Positions 7,558 to 14,609 are shown, counted from the first letter of the stretch. The stretch: DNA of 26,035 nucleotides from an uncultured Capnocytophaga sp. (GCF_938029845.1 NZ_CALHGG010000005.1:1-26035); one strand, 5' to 3'. The notes: generated from the letters alone by a model not told the origin. Numbers and translations: made by a program.

Positions 7558-8422
7558 CCTTTTCAGCGGTATAGGTGGTTTTTCGCTCGGCTTTCAGAGA
7601 GCAGGTTACCATTTTACAGAACACTATTTTAGTGAGATAAAAAAAGAAGCCATAGCAAACTATAAATATAATTTTAAAGATGCAACTTATGTCGGAGACA
7701 TTAACTCTATTCAGCCCGCAGACTTTACAGGGATTGACATTATCACTTTTGGAACGCCTTGTCAAAATTTCAGCATTGCTGGAAGAAAGGAAGGTCTCAA
7801 AGGAAGTAAAAGTAGTATTATCTACCAAGCAATTGCCCTCGTTGCTCGGCTCAGACCAAGTGTTTTTATCTGGGAAAATGTTAAAGGAGTACTCTCCTCT
7901 AACGCTGGCGCAGACTTTTGGGCAATTCTCAAAGAATTTACCAACATTGGGTGTTATAGACTTGAATGGCAATTGCTTAATACAAGCTGGGTACAAGCCC
8001 AAAATAGAGAACGAATATTCCTTGTTGGATATCTTGCAGGAAGAGGTGAGCCAAGAATATTTCCTTTCACAGAAGATGATTTCTTGTCTAAATCGGGAGA
8101 GAAAAGTAAATCACAAGCCCCGATTAGTGGAACACTCAAAGCCAATGGAAACTTAAACCAAGATGATACGTATATTGTTTATGGTTCTACTTTGAAAAAG
8201 CATAATAAAGATTATACAAATAGTAAAATTCGTGTGCTGACAGAGGTAGAAAGAGAGCGCCTGCAAGGCTTTCCTGATAACTGGACACAATATGGTGATT
8301 ATGGAGGGGTGGTAAAACCTATATCAAGAAGACAGCGTTATAAACTCATAGGAAATGCTGTAACGGTTGATATAGTAGAGATGATAGCTAAACGATTAAA
8401 AATAACGAAATCAACAAACTAA
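7544..8422 (+). CDS. DNA cytosine-5 methyltransferase (Dcm family)
   Basis: This 292-residue enzyme would methylate C5 of cytosine in a specific site using S-adenosylmethionine. The diagnostic blocks are present: DLFSGIGGF at the N-terminus (motif I), catalytic PCQ (72-74, motif IV), ENV (111-113, motif VI), QNRER (153-157, motif VIII), an RLQGFP motif IX and LIGNAV near residue 270 (motif X). The variable region between motifs VIII and IX, which holds the target-recognition domain, is only about 60 residues, shorter than usual. No endonuclease gene adjoins it, so it is probably an orphan protective methylase. It overlaps the upstream membrane protein gene by 14 bp. Confidence 0.93.
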   Translation: MKIIDLFSGIGGFSLGFQRAGYHFTEHYFSEIKKEAIANYKYNFKDATYVGDINSIQPADFTGIDIITFGTPCQNFSIAGRKEGLKGSKSSIIYQAIALVARLRPSVFIWENVKGVLSSNAGADFWAILKEFTNIGCYRLEWQLLNTSWVQAQNRERIFLVGYLAGRGEPRIFPFTEDDFLSKSGEKSKSQAPISGTLKANGNLNQDDTYIVYGSTLKKHNKDYTNSKIRVLTEVERERLQGFPDNWTQYGDYGGVVKPISRRQRYKLIGNAVTVDIVEMIAKRLKITKSTN

Positions 8423-8431
8423 TTGAGATTT

Positions 8432-9019
8432 ATGAAGACAGTATTTAAAGTAGGAATGGAGGTCTATGACCAAGTCAATAATCCAAATAAAAAAGGGAAA
8501 GTACTGGATATAAAAGAAGATGCGTTTTCTCATAAAATACATTCTTACGATTATCCTATTGAAGTTCAATTTGAAGGAAAAGACGACCTTAGTTATTATG
8601 ATTTAGAAGGTTGTCCTGTGTGGAGTTCCAATCCTACACTTTCAACCTCCCCTTATACTCTGCAAGGCTTTGAACAAAAAGCACCTATAAGAACTTATGA
8701 GGAAGCTATAGATTGGTTAGAAAAGAACTCTAAAGATAGAGTGATTTATGCAGATGAAGCATACATTAATGAAGAATATGAAAGAGCTTTTGAAGCACTA
8801 AAAAAATTAACTATCCTTAGAGATTATTATAATGAAGGTTGGCAGCCTAATTGGGAAGATGATGAATGGAAATACTTTATTGAAAACTATAGAGGTAAAT
8901 TAGATACTGAGAGAACTTGTGGTAATGGTAGAGTATTAGCTTTCAAAACTAAAGAAATCAGAGACAAATTCCTCGAAGAACAAAGAGAACTATTAGAAAT
9001 TGCAAAACCTTTATTATGA
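8432..9019 (+). CDS. Phage-type hypothetical protein, 195 residues
   Basis: The ATG at 8432 is preferred to the TTG at 8423. The N-terminal part (KVGMEVYDQVNNPNKKGKV and the following strands ending YYDLEGCP) looks like a small beta-barrel binding domain of a type seen in Bacteroidetes phages and islands. The C-terminal part (GWQPNWEDDEWKYFIE, then NGRVLAFKTKEIRDKFLE) matches a common phage hypothetical pattern in this phylum. I know of no established function. It follows the cytosine methylase by about 10 bp and is probably in the same transcript. Confidence 0.75.
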   Translation: MKTVFKVGMEVYDQVNNPNKKGKVLDIKEDAFSHKIHSYDYPIEVQFEGKDDLSYYDLEGCPVWSSNPTLSTSPYTLQGFEQKAPIRTYEEAIDWLEKNSKDRVIYADEAYINEEYERAFEALKKLTILRDYYNEGWQPNWEDDEWKYFIENYRGKLDTERTCGNGRVLAFKTKEIRDKFLEEQRELLEIAKPLL

Positions 9020-9025
9020 ATTTAA

Positions 9026-9373
9026 AATAATGAAGAGGAAAACATTAATCATATTAATTGTATTTTAAACAAATATGATATATATATTCAAACACAAGAA
9101 AAAAATGAAAGTGGATATATAATTCCTATATCAGCTTTTTATGCAATGTATTTATCATATAATCAAATAGAAGATTTTCGTCACTTGCATGTAACTCCTG
9201 AATTAGTATTTGAAGAAAAGGAATTAGAAGAAATTACAAAAGAGGAGTTTAATAAAGCTCTTAAAGAAGGAGAAGAATTAAGAGCCTTGTTAATGCAAAA
9301 TCCTGAAATTGCTGAATTGGAAAGGGCTAAGGAAAAAGTATACAGAAGCATGGTTTCTCTAAGTAGTTATTAG
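9026..9373 (+). pseudogene. Hypothetical reading frame with start codon lost or unclear
   Basis: The frame is open from 9026 to the stop at 9371-9373. The first in-frame ATG is only at 9146, giving 75 residues. The segment before that ATG still reads like protein (NNEEENINHINCILNKYDIY, later SGYIIPISAFYA), suggesting a gene whose beginning was lost or frameshifted; out-of-frame ATGs at 9016 and 9030 end after 4 and 12 codons. Alternatively the 75-residue protein, rich in Glu and Leu and predicted coiled coil, is intact. No family was recognised. A palindrome variant (AATATGATATA, 9072) sits inside the frame. Confidence 0.45.
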
Positions 9374-9374
9374 T

Positions 9375-9420
9375 ATATAAATATCATATTCATAAAACAC
9401 AATAAATAATAATAAAAATG
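9375..9420. repeat. Duplicated leader, copy 1 (contains AATATCATATT at 9380-9390)
   Basis: About 45 bp running from ATATAAATATCATATT to the start codon at 9418 is repeated almost perfectly at 9596-9640 before the Fic gene, differing by one A in an A-run. Both copies place the palindrome 37-38 bp upstream of the ATG. The duplicated leader points to copied regulation of neighbouring genes. Confidence 0.7.
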
Positions 9421-9588
9421 AGAAAAAAAATAATATTAGTTTTAGTACTCCTTATTCCATTAGTGGCGTTGGTATTCTTATTGATAATGGTATTATTTAA
9501 GACATTATTTAGTGGTGAATTGCCTTATTTGTGGATGTTAGGGCTGGCTTTAGTAGTTGGAATTATAGAAGCAGTAAAAAACAATTGA
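9418..9588 (+). CDS. Small membrane protein, 56 residues, paralog of 10463-10633
   Basis: This short gene encodes MRKKIILVLVLLIPLVALVF and a continuing hydrophobic segment, a short loop containing ELPYLWM, and a second hydrophobic segment ending in EAVKNN: two predicted membrane helices. It is clearly paralogous to the 56-residue protein on the other side of fic (shared LVALVF, IMVLF, PYLW). The common length, start context and conserved loop argue that both are real genes. The function is unknown. Small membrane proteins beside a Fic protein could be partners, targets or immunity factors, but nothing here proves it. Confidence 0.7.
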   Translation: MRKKIILVLVLLIPLVALVFLLIMVLFKTLFSGELPYLWMLGLALVVGIIEAVKNN

Positions 9589-9595
9589 CATAGAA

Positions 9596-9640
9596 ATATA
9601 AATATCATATTCATAAAACACAATAAATAATAATAAAATG
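9596..9640. repeat. Duplicated leader, copy 2 (contains AATATCATATT at 9601-9611)
   Basis: Near-identical copy of the leader at 9375-9420, placed immediately before the Fic start codon at 9638. It has one A fewer in the A-run. Confidence 0.7.
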
Positions 9641-10444
9641 AGTATAGAAAAATTAATACAAGAATATAAAGATTTGGAGATAGAACAATCTTTGAATTAT
9701 ATGGAATTTAATAAAATTCTTATTACAAGTCATTCTACAAGGATAGAGGGGTCTACTTTAACCTTAAATGAGACAAGAATACTTATTGAGGATGGAAATA
9801 CGCCTAGTGGGAAGCCTTTGCTTTTTTCCAATCAAGCAAAAGACCATTATGAAGCTCTTAATTTTATTTTGGAACAAGCCAAGAAGAAGACACCTATTTC
9901 TATGAAATTCATTCAAGAAATAGGAGCTAGAGTGATGAAAAACACAGGAGAAGTTTTTTCTAATGCGTTAGGTGTAGTAGATTCTAGTAAAGGAGAACTT
10001 AGAAAGGTGAGAGTATCGGCAGGGAATAGGTCTTTTATGAACTATGACAAAGTACCTATGGCTTTAGAAAAATTAGCTAATAAACTCAATGAAGAATTAG
10101 ATAAATCAAAGACAATAGAAGAACAATTAGCTTTATCTTTTTATGCTCATTATGAATTAGTAAATATACATCCTTTTCTAGATGGAAATGGAAGAACGTC
10201 AAGACTATTGATGAATTTCATACAACATAGATATGGACTTCCTTTAGGTATTATTTTTGCGGAAGATAAAGCGCAGTATTACGAAGCATTAGAGAGTGTA
10301 AGAGAAAATGAAACTTTTGATAAATATAATGAGTTTATGCTAAGCCAATACCAAAAACATCTTTCTAATGAAATTGAAAGGGAGAAGCAGCAAAGAAATG
10401 AAGAAGATAAAGAAATAGAATGGAAACCTAAATTAAGATTGTAA
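9638..10444 (+). CDS. Fic family protein (probable AMP transferase, self-inhibited class)
   Basis: Fic proteins transfer AMP or related nucleotide groups to hydroxyl side chains of target proteins. The active-site motif is HPFLDGNGR (residues 178-186), with catalytic His178 and the phosphate-binding GNGR loop intact. Near the N-terminus STRIEG (33-38) matches the inhibitory [ST]xxxE[GN] helix of class II Fic proteins, with Glu37 expected to block ATP gamma-phosphate binding. It therefore needs no separate antitoxin. The length of 268 residues is at the short end of class II. It sits between two paralogous small membrane proteins and shares its leader with the first. The C-terminal tail is highly charged (EREKQQRNEEDKEIEW). 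Confidence 0.93.
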   Translation: MSIEKLIQEYKDLEIEQSLNYMEFNKILITSHSTRIEGSTLTLNETRILIEDGNTPSGKPLLFSNQAKDHYEALNFILEQAKKKTPISMKFIQEIGARVMKNTGEVFSNALGVVDSSKGELRKVRVSAGNRSFMNYDKVPMALEKLANKLNEELDKSKTIEEQLALSFYAHYELVNIHPFLDGNGRTSRLLMNFIQHRYGLPLGIIFAEDKAQYYEALESVRENETFDKYNEFMLSQYQKHLSNEIEREKQQRNEEDKEIEWKPKLRL

Positions 10445-10462
10445 CAATAAATAACAATAAAA

Positions 10463-10633
10463 ATGAGAAAAATAGCAATACGAGTGTTAGTATTCATTAT
10501 TCTGTTAGTGGCGCTGGTATTCGGGATAATGGTATTATTTAGGAGTGAATTTCCTTATTTGTGGATAGTAGGGCTACTTGTATCAGTTTTTATACTGATA
10601 GCTTTTCCTTACGAGAAATTTTTTAGGAACTAA
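10463..10633 (+). CDS. Small membrane protein, 56 residues, paralog of 9418-9588
   Basis: It starts 18 bp after fic and encodes MRKIAIRVLVFIILLVALVF, then GIMVLFRSEFPYLWI and a second hydrophobic segment ending FPYEKFFRN. Two membrane helices are predicted. Length and the motifs LVALVF, IMVLF and PYLW are shared with the protein upstream of fic. Its leader keeps part of the A-rich repeat (AACAATAAATAACAATAAAA). The function is unknown. Confidence 0.7.
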   Translation: MRKIAIRVLVFIILLVALVFGIMVLFRSEFPYLWIVGLLVSVFILIAFPYEKFFRN

Positions 10634-10646
10634 TTTAATTTTTTAT

Positions 10647-11432
10647 ATGATGAAGAAGATGATTTTTCTATTAGGTGTTATGGCTTCTTTGGTAGCTTGT
10701 AACAGACCTGAACCCAATTATGAAGGGGTTTTAATGACAGAGTATGGACGAAATGGTATCAATTCGTTCAAGATTGTAACAGGAGCGCAAGGGATATTAG
10801 GACTGGGTAGTGAACTCTATCAAGTGCCTATGTGGGAGCAAGCAGGCGACCCTGATGTAGTGGAAATTACAGCCAAAGATGCAGGCGTATTCACGGTAGA
10901 CCCCTCTTACACCTATACGCCTATTCGTGGTAAAGGTGCCGAGATTGTGTTCAACTACAAAAACTACAATATTAAAGACCCTGAAACCTTCTTTGATAAT
11001 GTAGAAGCCAATGTACTTAACAAGCGTGTTACAGACGCTTATCGTGAGGAAGCGAGAAACTACACCACTGACAGTCTTATGAATAACTTAGGTAAGTTTG
11101 AATTATCAGTACAAAGAAGACTGAAAGAGGAGTTCGAAACTAAATTCTTTGACCTCACAACACTTACATCAGGGCTTAAACCTCCTGCTTCAATGCTCAA
11201 AGCGGTAGAAGACAGAAACAAGGCTATTCAGGAAGCTAATAGAGTAAAAAATGAGTTAGAGACCTCAAGAATGCTGTTAGAGAAGGCAAAGATAGACGCG
11301 GAAACAAACAAAGTTCAATCCGCAGGTCTTACAAAGGAAATCCTAATGCAGCAATATATTGAGATGTTAAGTAAGACCTCTAATAAGGTAATTATCACAG
11401 ATGGCAGAACGCCAGTGATATTGGGTAATTAA
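10647..11432 (+). CDS. SPFH/prohibitin-like lipoprotein
   Basis: This 261-residue protein has a lipoprotein signal (FLLGVMASLVAC, acylated Cys18) followed by a region resembling the SPFH/band-7 fold. Its C-terminal half is helical and coiled-coil-like (AVEDRNKAIQEANRVKNELE), as in prohibitin-type membrane scaffolds. Related lipoproteins occur in Bacteroidetes phages and islands, often annotated as membrane protease subunits, although the scaffold has no protease activity itself. The base composition is noticeably less A+T-rich than flanking genes, suggesting a separate origin or stronger selection. Two adjacent ATGs (10647, 10650) are possible starts. The exact role in the element is unknown. 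Confidence 0.82.
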   Translation: MMKKMIFLLGVMASLVACNRPEPNYEGVLMTEYGRNGINSFKIVTGAQGILGLGSELYQVPMWEQAGDPDVVEITAKDAGVFTVDPSYTYTPIRGKGAEIVFNYKNYNIKDPETFFDNVEANVLNKRVTDAYREEARNYTTDSLMNNLGKFELSVQRRLKEEFETKFFDLTTLTSGLKPPASMLKAVEDRNKAIQEANRVKNELETSRMLLEKAKIDAETNKVQSAGLTKEILMQQYIEMLSKTSNKVIITDGRTPVILGN

Positions 11433-11440
11433 AAACCTAA

Positions 11441-11490
11441 AAAGCAAGTATCAATCGGGATAATAGCAGGTTCAAGTCCTGCCTTGCTTT
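11441..11490 (+). other. Miniature tRNA-like structure
   Basis: AAAGCAAG (11441-11448) pairs perfectly with CTTGCTTT (11483-11490) as an 8-bp acceptor-like stem. A 5-bp stem GCAGG/CCTGC (11466-11470 with 11478-11482) carries the loop TTCAAGT, which fits the tRNA T-loop consensus, and abuts the acceptor-like strand without a gap, as in tRNA. The remaining 17 nt (11449-11465) can form an arm with 4 of 5 pairs and a 7-nt loop ATCGGGA, formally presenting CGG. A D-arm and a variable loop are absent, so it is not a normal tRNA. It may be a tRNA relic, a tRNA mimic, or a chance hairpin between the SPFH and MazG genes. Confidence 0.4.
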
Positions 11491-11514
11491 CAATAATTAA
11501 TTAAAAAAAAACAA

Positions 11515-12033
11515 ATGAACAAAACAATACAAGAACTTATCCCACTTATTCATAAGTGGGCAGAAGAAAGAGAAATCTATGAAGAGCTAACGCCTTTTGA
11601 GGAACTCTTAAAAACGCATGAAGAAGTTGGTGAGCTTATCAAGGCATGTTATGACAATGATAAGTCCGCTGTACAAGATGCAATAGGTGATGTGATGGTA
11701 ACGCTCATTAACTACTGGTATCTTCGAGGTGAAAATATAGAAGCTATTATAGAAAAAGTCTTATCCGAGCCTTTTGACGCTCATACCTCTCATGTCTTAG
11801 TTGCTATTTACGCCAATAAATCAATAATAGACCTTTTCTTTGACGAAGCTCTAAATAAGTATTCTACTGTTAAACCATCTCCTTTTTTGAATGGTTTTAA
11901 TGTACTAAAGCATCTAAATAATATAGCTCTTTTGGCAAATACCACCCTTGAGGAGTGCCTAAACATCGCCTACAATGAGATAAAAAACAGAACTGGAAAA
12001 ATATCTAATGGTCAATTTATAAAAGATGAATAA
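11515..12033 (+). CDS. MazG-like nucleotide pyrophosphohydrolase
   Basis: This 172-residue protein resembles phage and island MazG-like enzymes, which hydrolyse (d)NTPs to monophosphates and may modulate nucleotide pools or stress signals. The metal-binding pattern is visible as EEVGE (residues 36-40) followed by DAIGD (55-59). The C-terminal block TTLEECLNIAYNEIKNRTGK is characteristic of the phage-type subfamily. It starts 25 bp after the tRNA-like structure and overlaps the next gene by 8 bp. It opens the phage-like cargo block that runs to about 15533. Confidence 0.85.
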   Translation: MNKTIQELIPLIHKWAEEREIYEELTPFEELLKTHEEVGELIKACYDNDKSAVQDAIGDVMVTLINYWYLRGENIEAIIEKVLSEPFDAHTSHVLVAIYANKSIIDLFFDEALNKYSTVKPSPFLNGFNVLKHLNNIALLANTTLEECLNIAYNEIKNRTGKISNGQFIKDE

Positions 12034-12247
12034 ACAAGAACTATTAAAGTGTTTAAAAGAAGCACTAACACACCTCTCTGAGGTTGAAAAACACACAAAA
12101 TTTCATAATGAAATAATTAAAAAGCTCTATTTACAAGTTCCTCTTGAACTTAGTGAGGATAAAGAAATAGATAGCTTACTAAAAGAATTAGACAATCGCA
12201 ATGAAGAGGTTGCTATAAGTTGGTCAATGTACTTGTTTAAAGGGTAA
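12026..12247 (+). CDS. Hypothetical protein, 73 residues
   Basis: No family was recognised. It is small, charged and predicted helical (LLKCLKEALTHLSEVEKHTK), with no membrane segment. It overlaps the MazG-like gene by 8 bp and is followed 4 bp later by the first NYPxWLV gene, so all three are probably co-translated. Confidence 0.6.
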   Translation: MNKQELLKCLKEALTHLSEVEKHTKFHNEIIKKLYLQVPLELSEDKEIDSLLKELDNRNEEVAISWSMYLFKG

Positions 12248-12251
12248 ATAT

Positions 12252-12686
12252 ATGAAGAATTACAATTACCCCTCTTGGCTCGTCCCTATAGAGATAGTCA
12301 ATGAACTCAAAGAAACTGGATTTAATTGCTTTGAAATGGTTATAGATACTCAAACTGGAGAGTGGTACAAGAAAAAAGAAGTAGAGGAAACTGTCTTGAA
12401 ACATTCCAATTTAGAAGAAACTTGTGATTGGGAGCAAGTATTGGAATGGTTTAGAGATAAAAAATGTATAGGAATTGTTACTTATCGCTATAAAAATAAG
12501 ACAGATAAGGGATTTTCTTATGAAATCATAGGGCTAAGAAAACTGTTCGCCCTCTACAATACCTATGAAGAAGCTCGTGAAGCATTAATCAGAGAACTCA
12601 TAAACGTTTTTAATCTTGATTTAAAAAAGGCTATGACTGCTTTCTATAAAATGAAATGGTCAGAGAGAGGGGAAGATACAGAATAA
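12252..12686 (+). CDS. NYPxWLV family protein, paralog 1 of 4
   Basis: This 144-residue protein shares a pattern with three others in the window: an N-terminal NYPSWLVPIEIVNELKETGF, a central WEQVLEWFRDKK, and a C-terminal TYEEAREALIRELI. Similar proteins are frequent in Bacteroidetes phages and islands; I know of no established function. Conserved Trp and aromatic positions suggest a compact binding domain. It follows the 73-residue gene by 4 bp. It is the most distant of the four and is separated from the others by the ASCH and YopX genes. Confidence 0.8.
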   Translation: MKNYNYPSWLVPIEIVNELKETGFNCFEMVIDTQTGEWYKKKEVEETVLKHSNLEETCDWEQVLEWFRDKKCIGIVTYRYKNKTDKGFSYEIIGLRKLFALYNTYEEAREALIRELINVFNLDLKKAMTAFYKMKWSERGEDTE

Positions 12687-12710
12687 TATTATTTTCAAAA
12701 ATCAAAAGAA

Positions 12711-12929
12711 ATGAAAGAGTATAGTATAAAATTTGAACATACAAAAGTAGATACTTACATCGCTGTAGTCAGAGCAAATAATGAAGAAGAAGCAAAGGCT
12801 CTATTTAATGATAGTCCTTTTGACTATGTAGAAAGCAATGAACCCGAATACACGGAGGGAGAAAAGGTAAAGATTGTGAGAATATATGAAGATGAACTGG
12901 ACGAGGAAGAGTTAGATGAAATTCTTTGA
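12711..12929 (+). CDS. Small acidic protein, 72 residues
   Basis: The protein begins KEYSIKFEHTKVDTYIAVVR, suggesting a small beta-alpha-beta fold, and ends in a very acidic tail (YEDELDEEELDEIL). It weakly recalls DpnD/PcfM-like small proteins of phages and plasmids (the NNEEEAKALF pattern), but the match is too weak to name. It lies 24 bp after the first NYPxWLV gene and 2 bp before the ASCH gene. Confidence 0.65.
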   Translation: MKEYSIKFEHTKVDTYIAVVRANNEEEAKALFNDSPFDYVESNEPEYTEGEKVKIVRIYEDELDEEELDEIL

Positions 12930-12931
12930 TT

Positions 12932-13219
12932 ATGAAAATTCTTTACTTAACCCTAAAGAAAAGATGGTTTGACCTTATCCTATCAGGAGAAAAAACAGAA
13001 GAATATAGAGAAATCAAACCCTACTGGCAGAAGAGACTTACAGATAAATCTTTTGATAGAGTAGTTTTTCGTAATGGATATGCTACCAATGCGCCACAAT
13101 TTGCTATAGAACTAAAAAGTATCACACAAGGGATAGGAAAAATTGAATGGGGAGCAGAAAAAGATAAAATGTGCTTTATATTGAAATTAGGAGCTATCAT
13201 CAATAAAGAAGAAGAGTAA
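12932..13219 (+). CDS. ASCH domain protein
   Basis: This 95-residue protein is almost entirely an ASCH domain, a PUA-like beta-barrel thought to bind RNA or modified nucleosides. Some family members act as N4-acetylcytidine amidohydrolases. The hallmark is KRWFDLILSGEKTEEYREIK near the N-terminus, with later strands around DRVVFRNGY. The ATG at 12932 is chosen over the TTG at 12926, which would overlap the previous stop. It is typical phage cargo. An RNA-related role is inferred from the family, not shown. Confidence 0.85.
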   Translation: MKILYLTLKKRWFDLILSGEKTEEYREIKPYWQKRLTDKSFDRVVFRNGYATNAPQFAIELKSITQGIGKIEWGAEKDKMCFILKLGAIINKEEE

Positions 13220-13254
13220 TAATTATTGTATTCTATTTTTAATATTAAAAACAA

Positions 13255-13265
13255 ACATCATATTT
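13255..13265. repeat. AATATCATATT palindrome, degenerate copy
   Basis: AACATCATATT, one change from the exact motif, lies 41 bp upstream of the -33 box of the next promoter. This repeats the arrangement at 4470/4524. Confidence 0.4.
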
Positions 13266-13306
13266 GATTAAAGCAGGAAAAACAGAAAAAATAATTTATA
13301 TTTTTC

Positions 13307-13337
13307 TTGGTAGTCTCATTTTTTTGCACTACCTTTG
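13307..13337 (+). promoter_or_regulatory. Promoter of the YopX/NYPxWLV block
   Basis: TTG (13307-13309), 20 bp, TACCTTTG (13330-13337). It is almost the same sequence as the promoter at 4524-4554. Transcription would begin near 13343, leaving a leader of about 115 nt. Confidence 0.8.
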
Positions 13338-13346
13338 CACACAGAT

Positions 13347-13399
13347 AAGAGAAACATATTTCTCTTTTGAAAGCCATTATAATCTCATACGATTATAAT
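13347..13399 (+). promoter_or_regulatory. Structured leader with two hairpins
   Basis: Hairpin 1 is AAGAGAAA (13347-13354) with TTTCTCTT (13359-13366). Hairpin 2 is ATTATAATC (13376-13384) with GATTATAAT (13391-13399), a perfect 9-bp stem with loop TCATAC, followed by AATTTTT. Both lie between promoter and the YopX start. They could form an attenuator or end a short RNA of about 70 nt. An exact AATATCATATT copy follows at 13421. Confidence 0.45.
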
Positions 13400-13420
13400 T
13401 AATTTTTAAGGTTGTAAATA

Positions 13421-13431
13421 AATATCATATT
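13421..13431. repeat. AATATCATATT operator-like palindrome, exact copy
   Basis: Exact copy, 37 bp before the YopX start codon. This is the same spacing as before the small membrane protein and Fic genes. Confidence 0.5.
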
Positions 13432-13457
13432 TAAATAAACGATTAAAAACAATAAAA

Positions 13458-13835
13458 ATGAGAACAATAAGGTTTAAAGCGATAGAAGTAAATAACAAGA
13501 AGTATGAAGATAGAAACGGAAGTTTTACTTATGGCTATCTTACAAATAAAAATCATATAAATGAATTTGAAATAGACCCTGAAACAATATGTCAATTTAC
13601 TGGTCTTTATGATAAGAATGGTAAGGAAATATATGAAGGTGATATTTTGTTAGAAGAAGGATTTATTAAAAACACCTCACTTACACATAAGAGTAAATAT
13701 TATGTAGTTTTTAATAATATTAATTGTTCTTTTGAACTATGTGATAATAGGGATAAAATAGTTCATTCAAAAGCACTTAGTGAATACACAGTTAAAGATT
13801 GTACTATAATAGGAAATATTTATGAAAACAAATAA
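13458..13835 (+). CDS. YopX family protein
   Basis: This 125-residue protein belongs to the YopX family found in phages of Firmicutes and Bacteroidetes; its function is not established. The family hallmark ICQFTGLYDKNGKEIYEGDI is present in the middle, as is the terminal IIGNIYENK. It starts behind a structured leader, and its last 14 bp overlap the following NYPxWLV gene. It leads the second cargo operon. Confidence 0.9.
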   Translation: MRTIRFKAIEVNNKKYEDRNGSFTYGYLTNKNHINEFEIDPETICQFTGLYDKNGKEIYEGDILLEEGFIKNTSLTHKSKYYVVFNNINCSFELCDNRDKIVHSKALSEYTVKDCTIIGNIYENK

Positions 13836-14292
13836 TTACCCTGATTGGCTTGTATCTATAGAGCAAGCCAAAAAGCTCAAAGAAATTGGATTTAACGAGC
13901 CTACTCAAAATACTACATCTTCTGATGTATTAGAGAGTAAAAGATATAAAGAGGAGAACAAGATATATTCTCAAAATTACATACTAAAGGAAGAAAGTTC
14001 TTATAATGCGAATAGTACAGAAAAAGGCATTTCTATACCTACTTGGGAGCAAGTACTCGAATGGTTCAGAAAAAAGGGACTTTATGGTTTTATCCTATTT
14101 GACAATACTTATCCTGATGCAGAAAGTGAAACTTTCTCTTTTGAGATTAGAAAAATCAATCGTAAGCTAATATACAGTTCTGAAGACAATAGTACAGATG
14201 AATTTAGCAGTTACGAAGCGGCTCGTGAAGCGTTAGTTAATAAATTGATTGAATATAAAAGCTATGGTATAACACATAAAACAGAAAAATAA
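13822..14292 (+). CDS. NYPxWLV family protein, paralog 2 of 4
   Basis: This 156-residue family member begins NNYPDWLVSIEQAKKLKEIG, carries PTWEQVLEWFRKKGLYGF in the middle and SYEAAREALVNKLI near the end. A Ser/Thr/Asn-rich variable insert lies between the first two blocks. It overlaps YopX by 14 bp and shares one base with the next gene (TAATG). The variable insert between conserved ends suggests a family in which the middle segment changes freely. Confidence 0.82.
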   Translation: MKTNNYPDWLVSIEQAKKLKEIGFNEPTQNTTSSDVLESKRYKEENKIYSQNYILKEESSYNANSTEKGISIPTWEQVLEWFRKKGLYGFILFDNTYPDAESETFSFEIRKINRKLIYSSEDNSTDEFSSYEAAREALVNKLIEYKSYGITHKTEK

Positions 14293-14609
14293 TGATAGGA
14301 ATAATAGTAATAGGGGTAGTAACTCTGATTGGTTTAATAGGAATATTTTATTTTTTTAGAAGAGACAGTGATTGGGGGTTTTATATATCCTTTGTTTTTG
14401 CTTTCGTAATGTCTATTGCGTTTGTAATAAAACTGAACGATAAACATGAAAAAGAGAAATATACTCTTTACGAACTAAAACTAATAGATAATACTATTGT
14501 TAGAGATAGTTTATATAATGAGAAAGAGTATTTTTATGATAAAAAAGGAACACAATATTACAAAACAAGCATTATTTATTCTAAAAAGATAGACACTAAA
14601 AATCTATAG
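14292..14609 (+). CDS. Membrane protein with two N-terminal helices, 105 residues
   Basis: Two hydrophobic segments (IGIIVIGVVTLIGLIGIFYF and about residues 31-49, containing FVFAFVMSIAFVI) are followed by a charged soluble tail with many Tyr and Lys residues (TLYELKLIDNTIV, EKEYFYDKKGTQYYKT). No family was recognised. The start codon shares its A with the stop of the previous gene, and the next gene begins 3 bp after its stop, so it is part of the same operon. Confidence 0.7.
   Translation: MIGIIVIGVVTLIGLIGIFYFFRRDSDWGFYISFVFAFVMSIAFVIKLNDKHEKEKYTLYELKLIDNTIVRDSLYNEKEYFYDKKGTQYYKTSIIYSKKIDTKNL

Noticed and set aside
7475..8002. 175-codon minus-strand frame
   Set aside because: It is antisense to the membrane protein and cytosine methylase genes, with no promoter or recognisable family.
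7680..8156. 158-codon plus-strand frame inside the cytosine methylase gene
   Set aside because: It is a different frame of the methylase coding region, which has all its conserved motifs.
3522..8422. Restriction-modification system
   Set aside because: Two methylases are present 3 kb apart, but no endonuclease or specificity subunit was recognised near either.
11441..11490. Canonical tRNA gene
   Set aside because: There is no D-arm and no variable loop, and the total length is about 50 nt. It is kept only as a tRNA-like structure.
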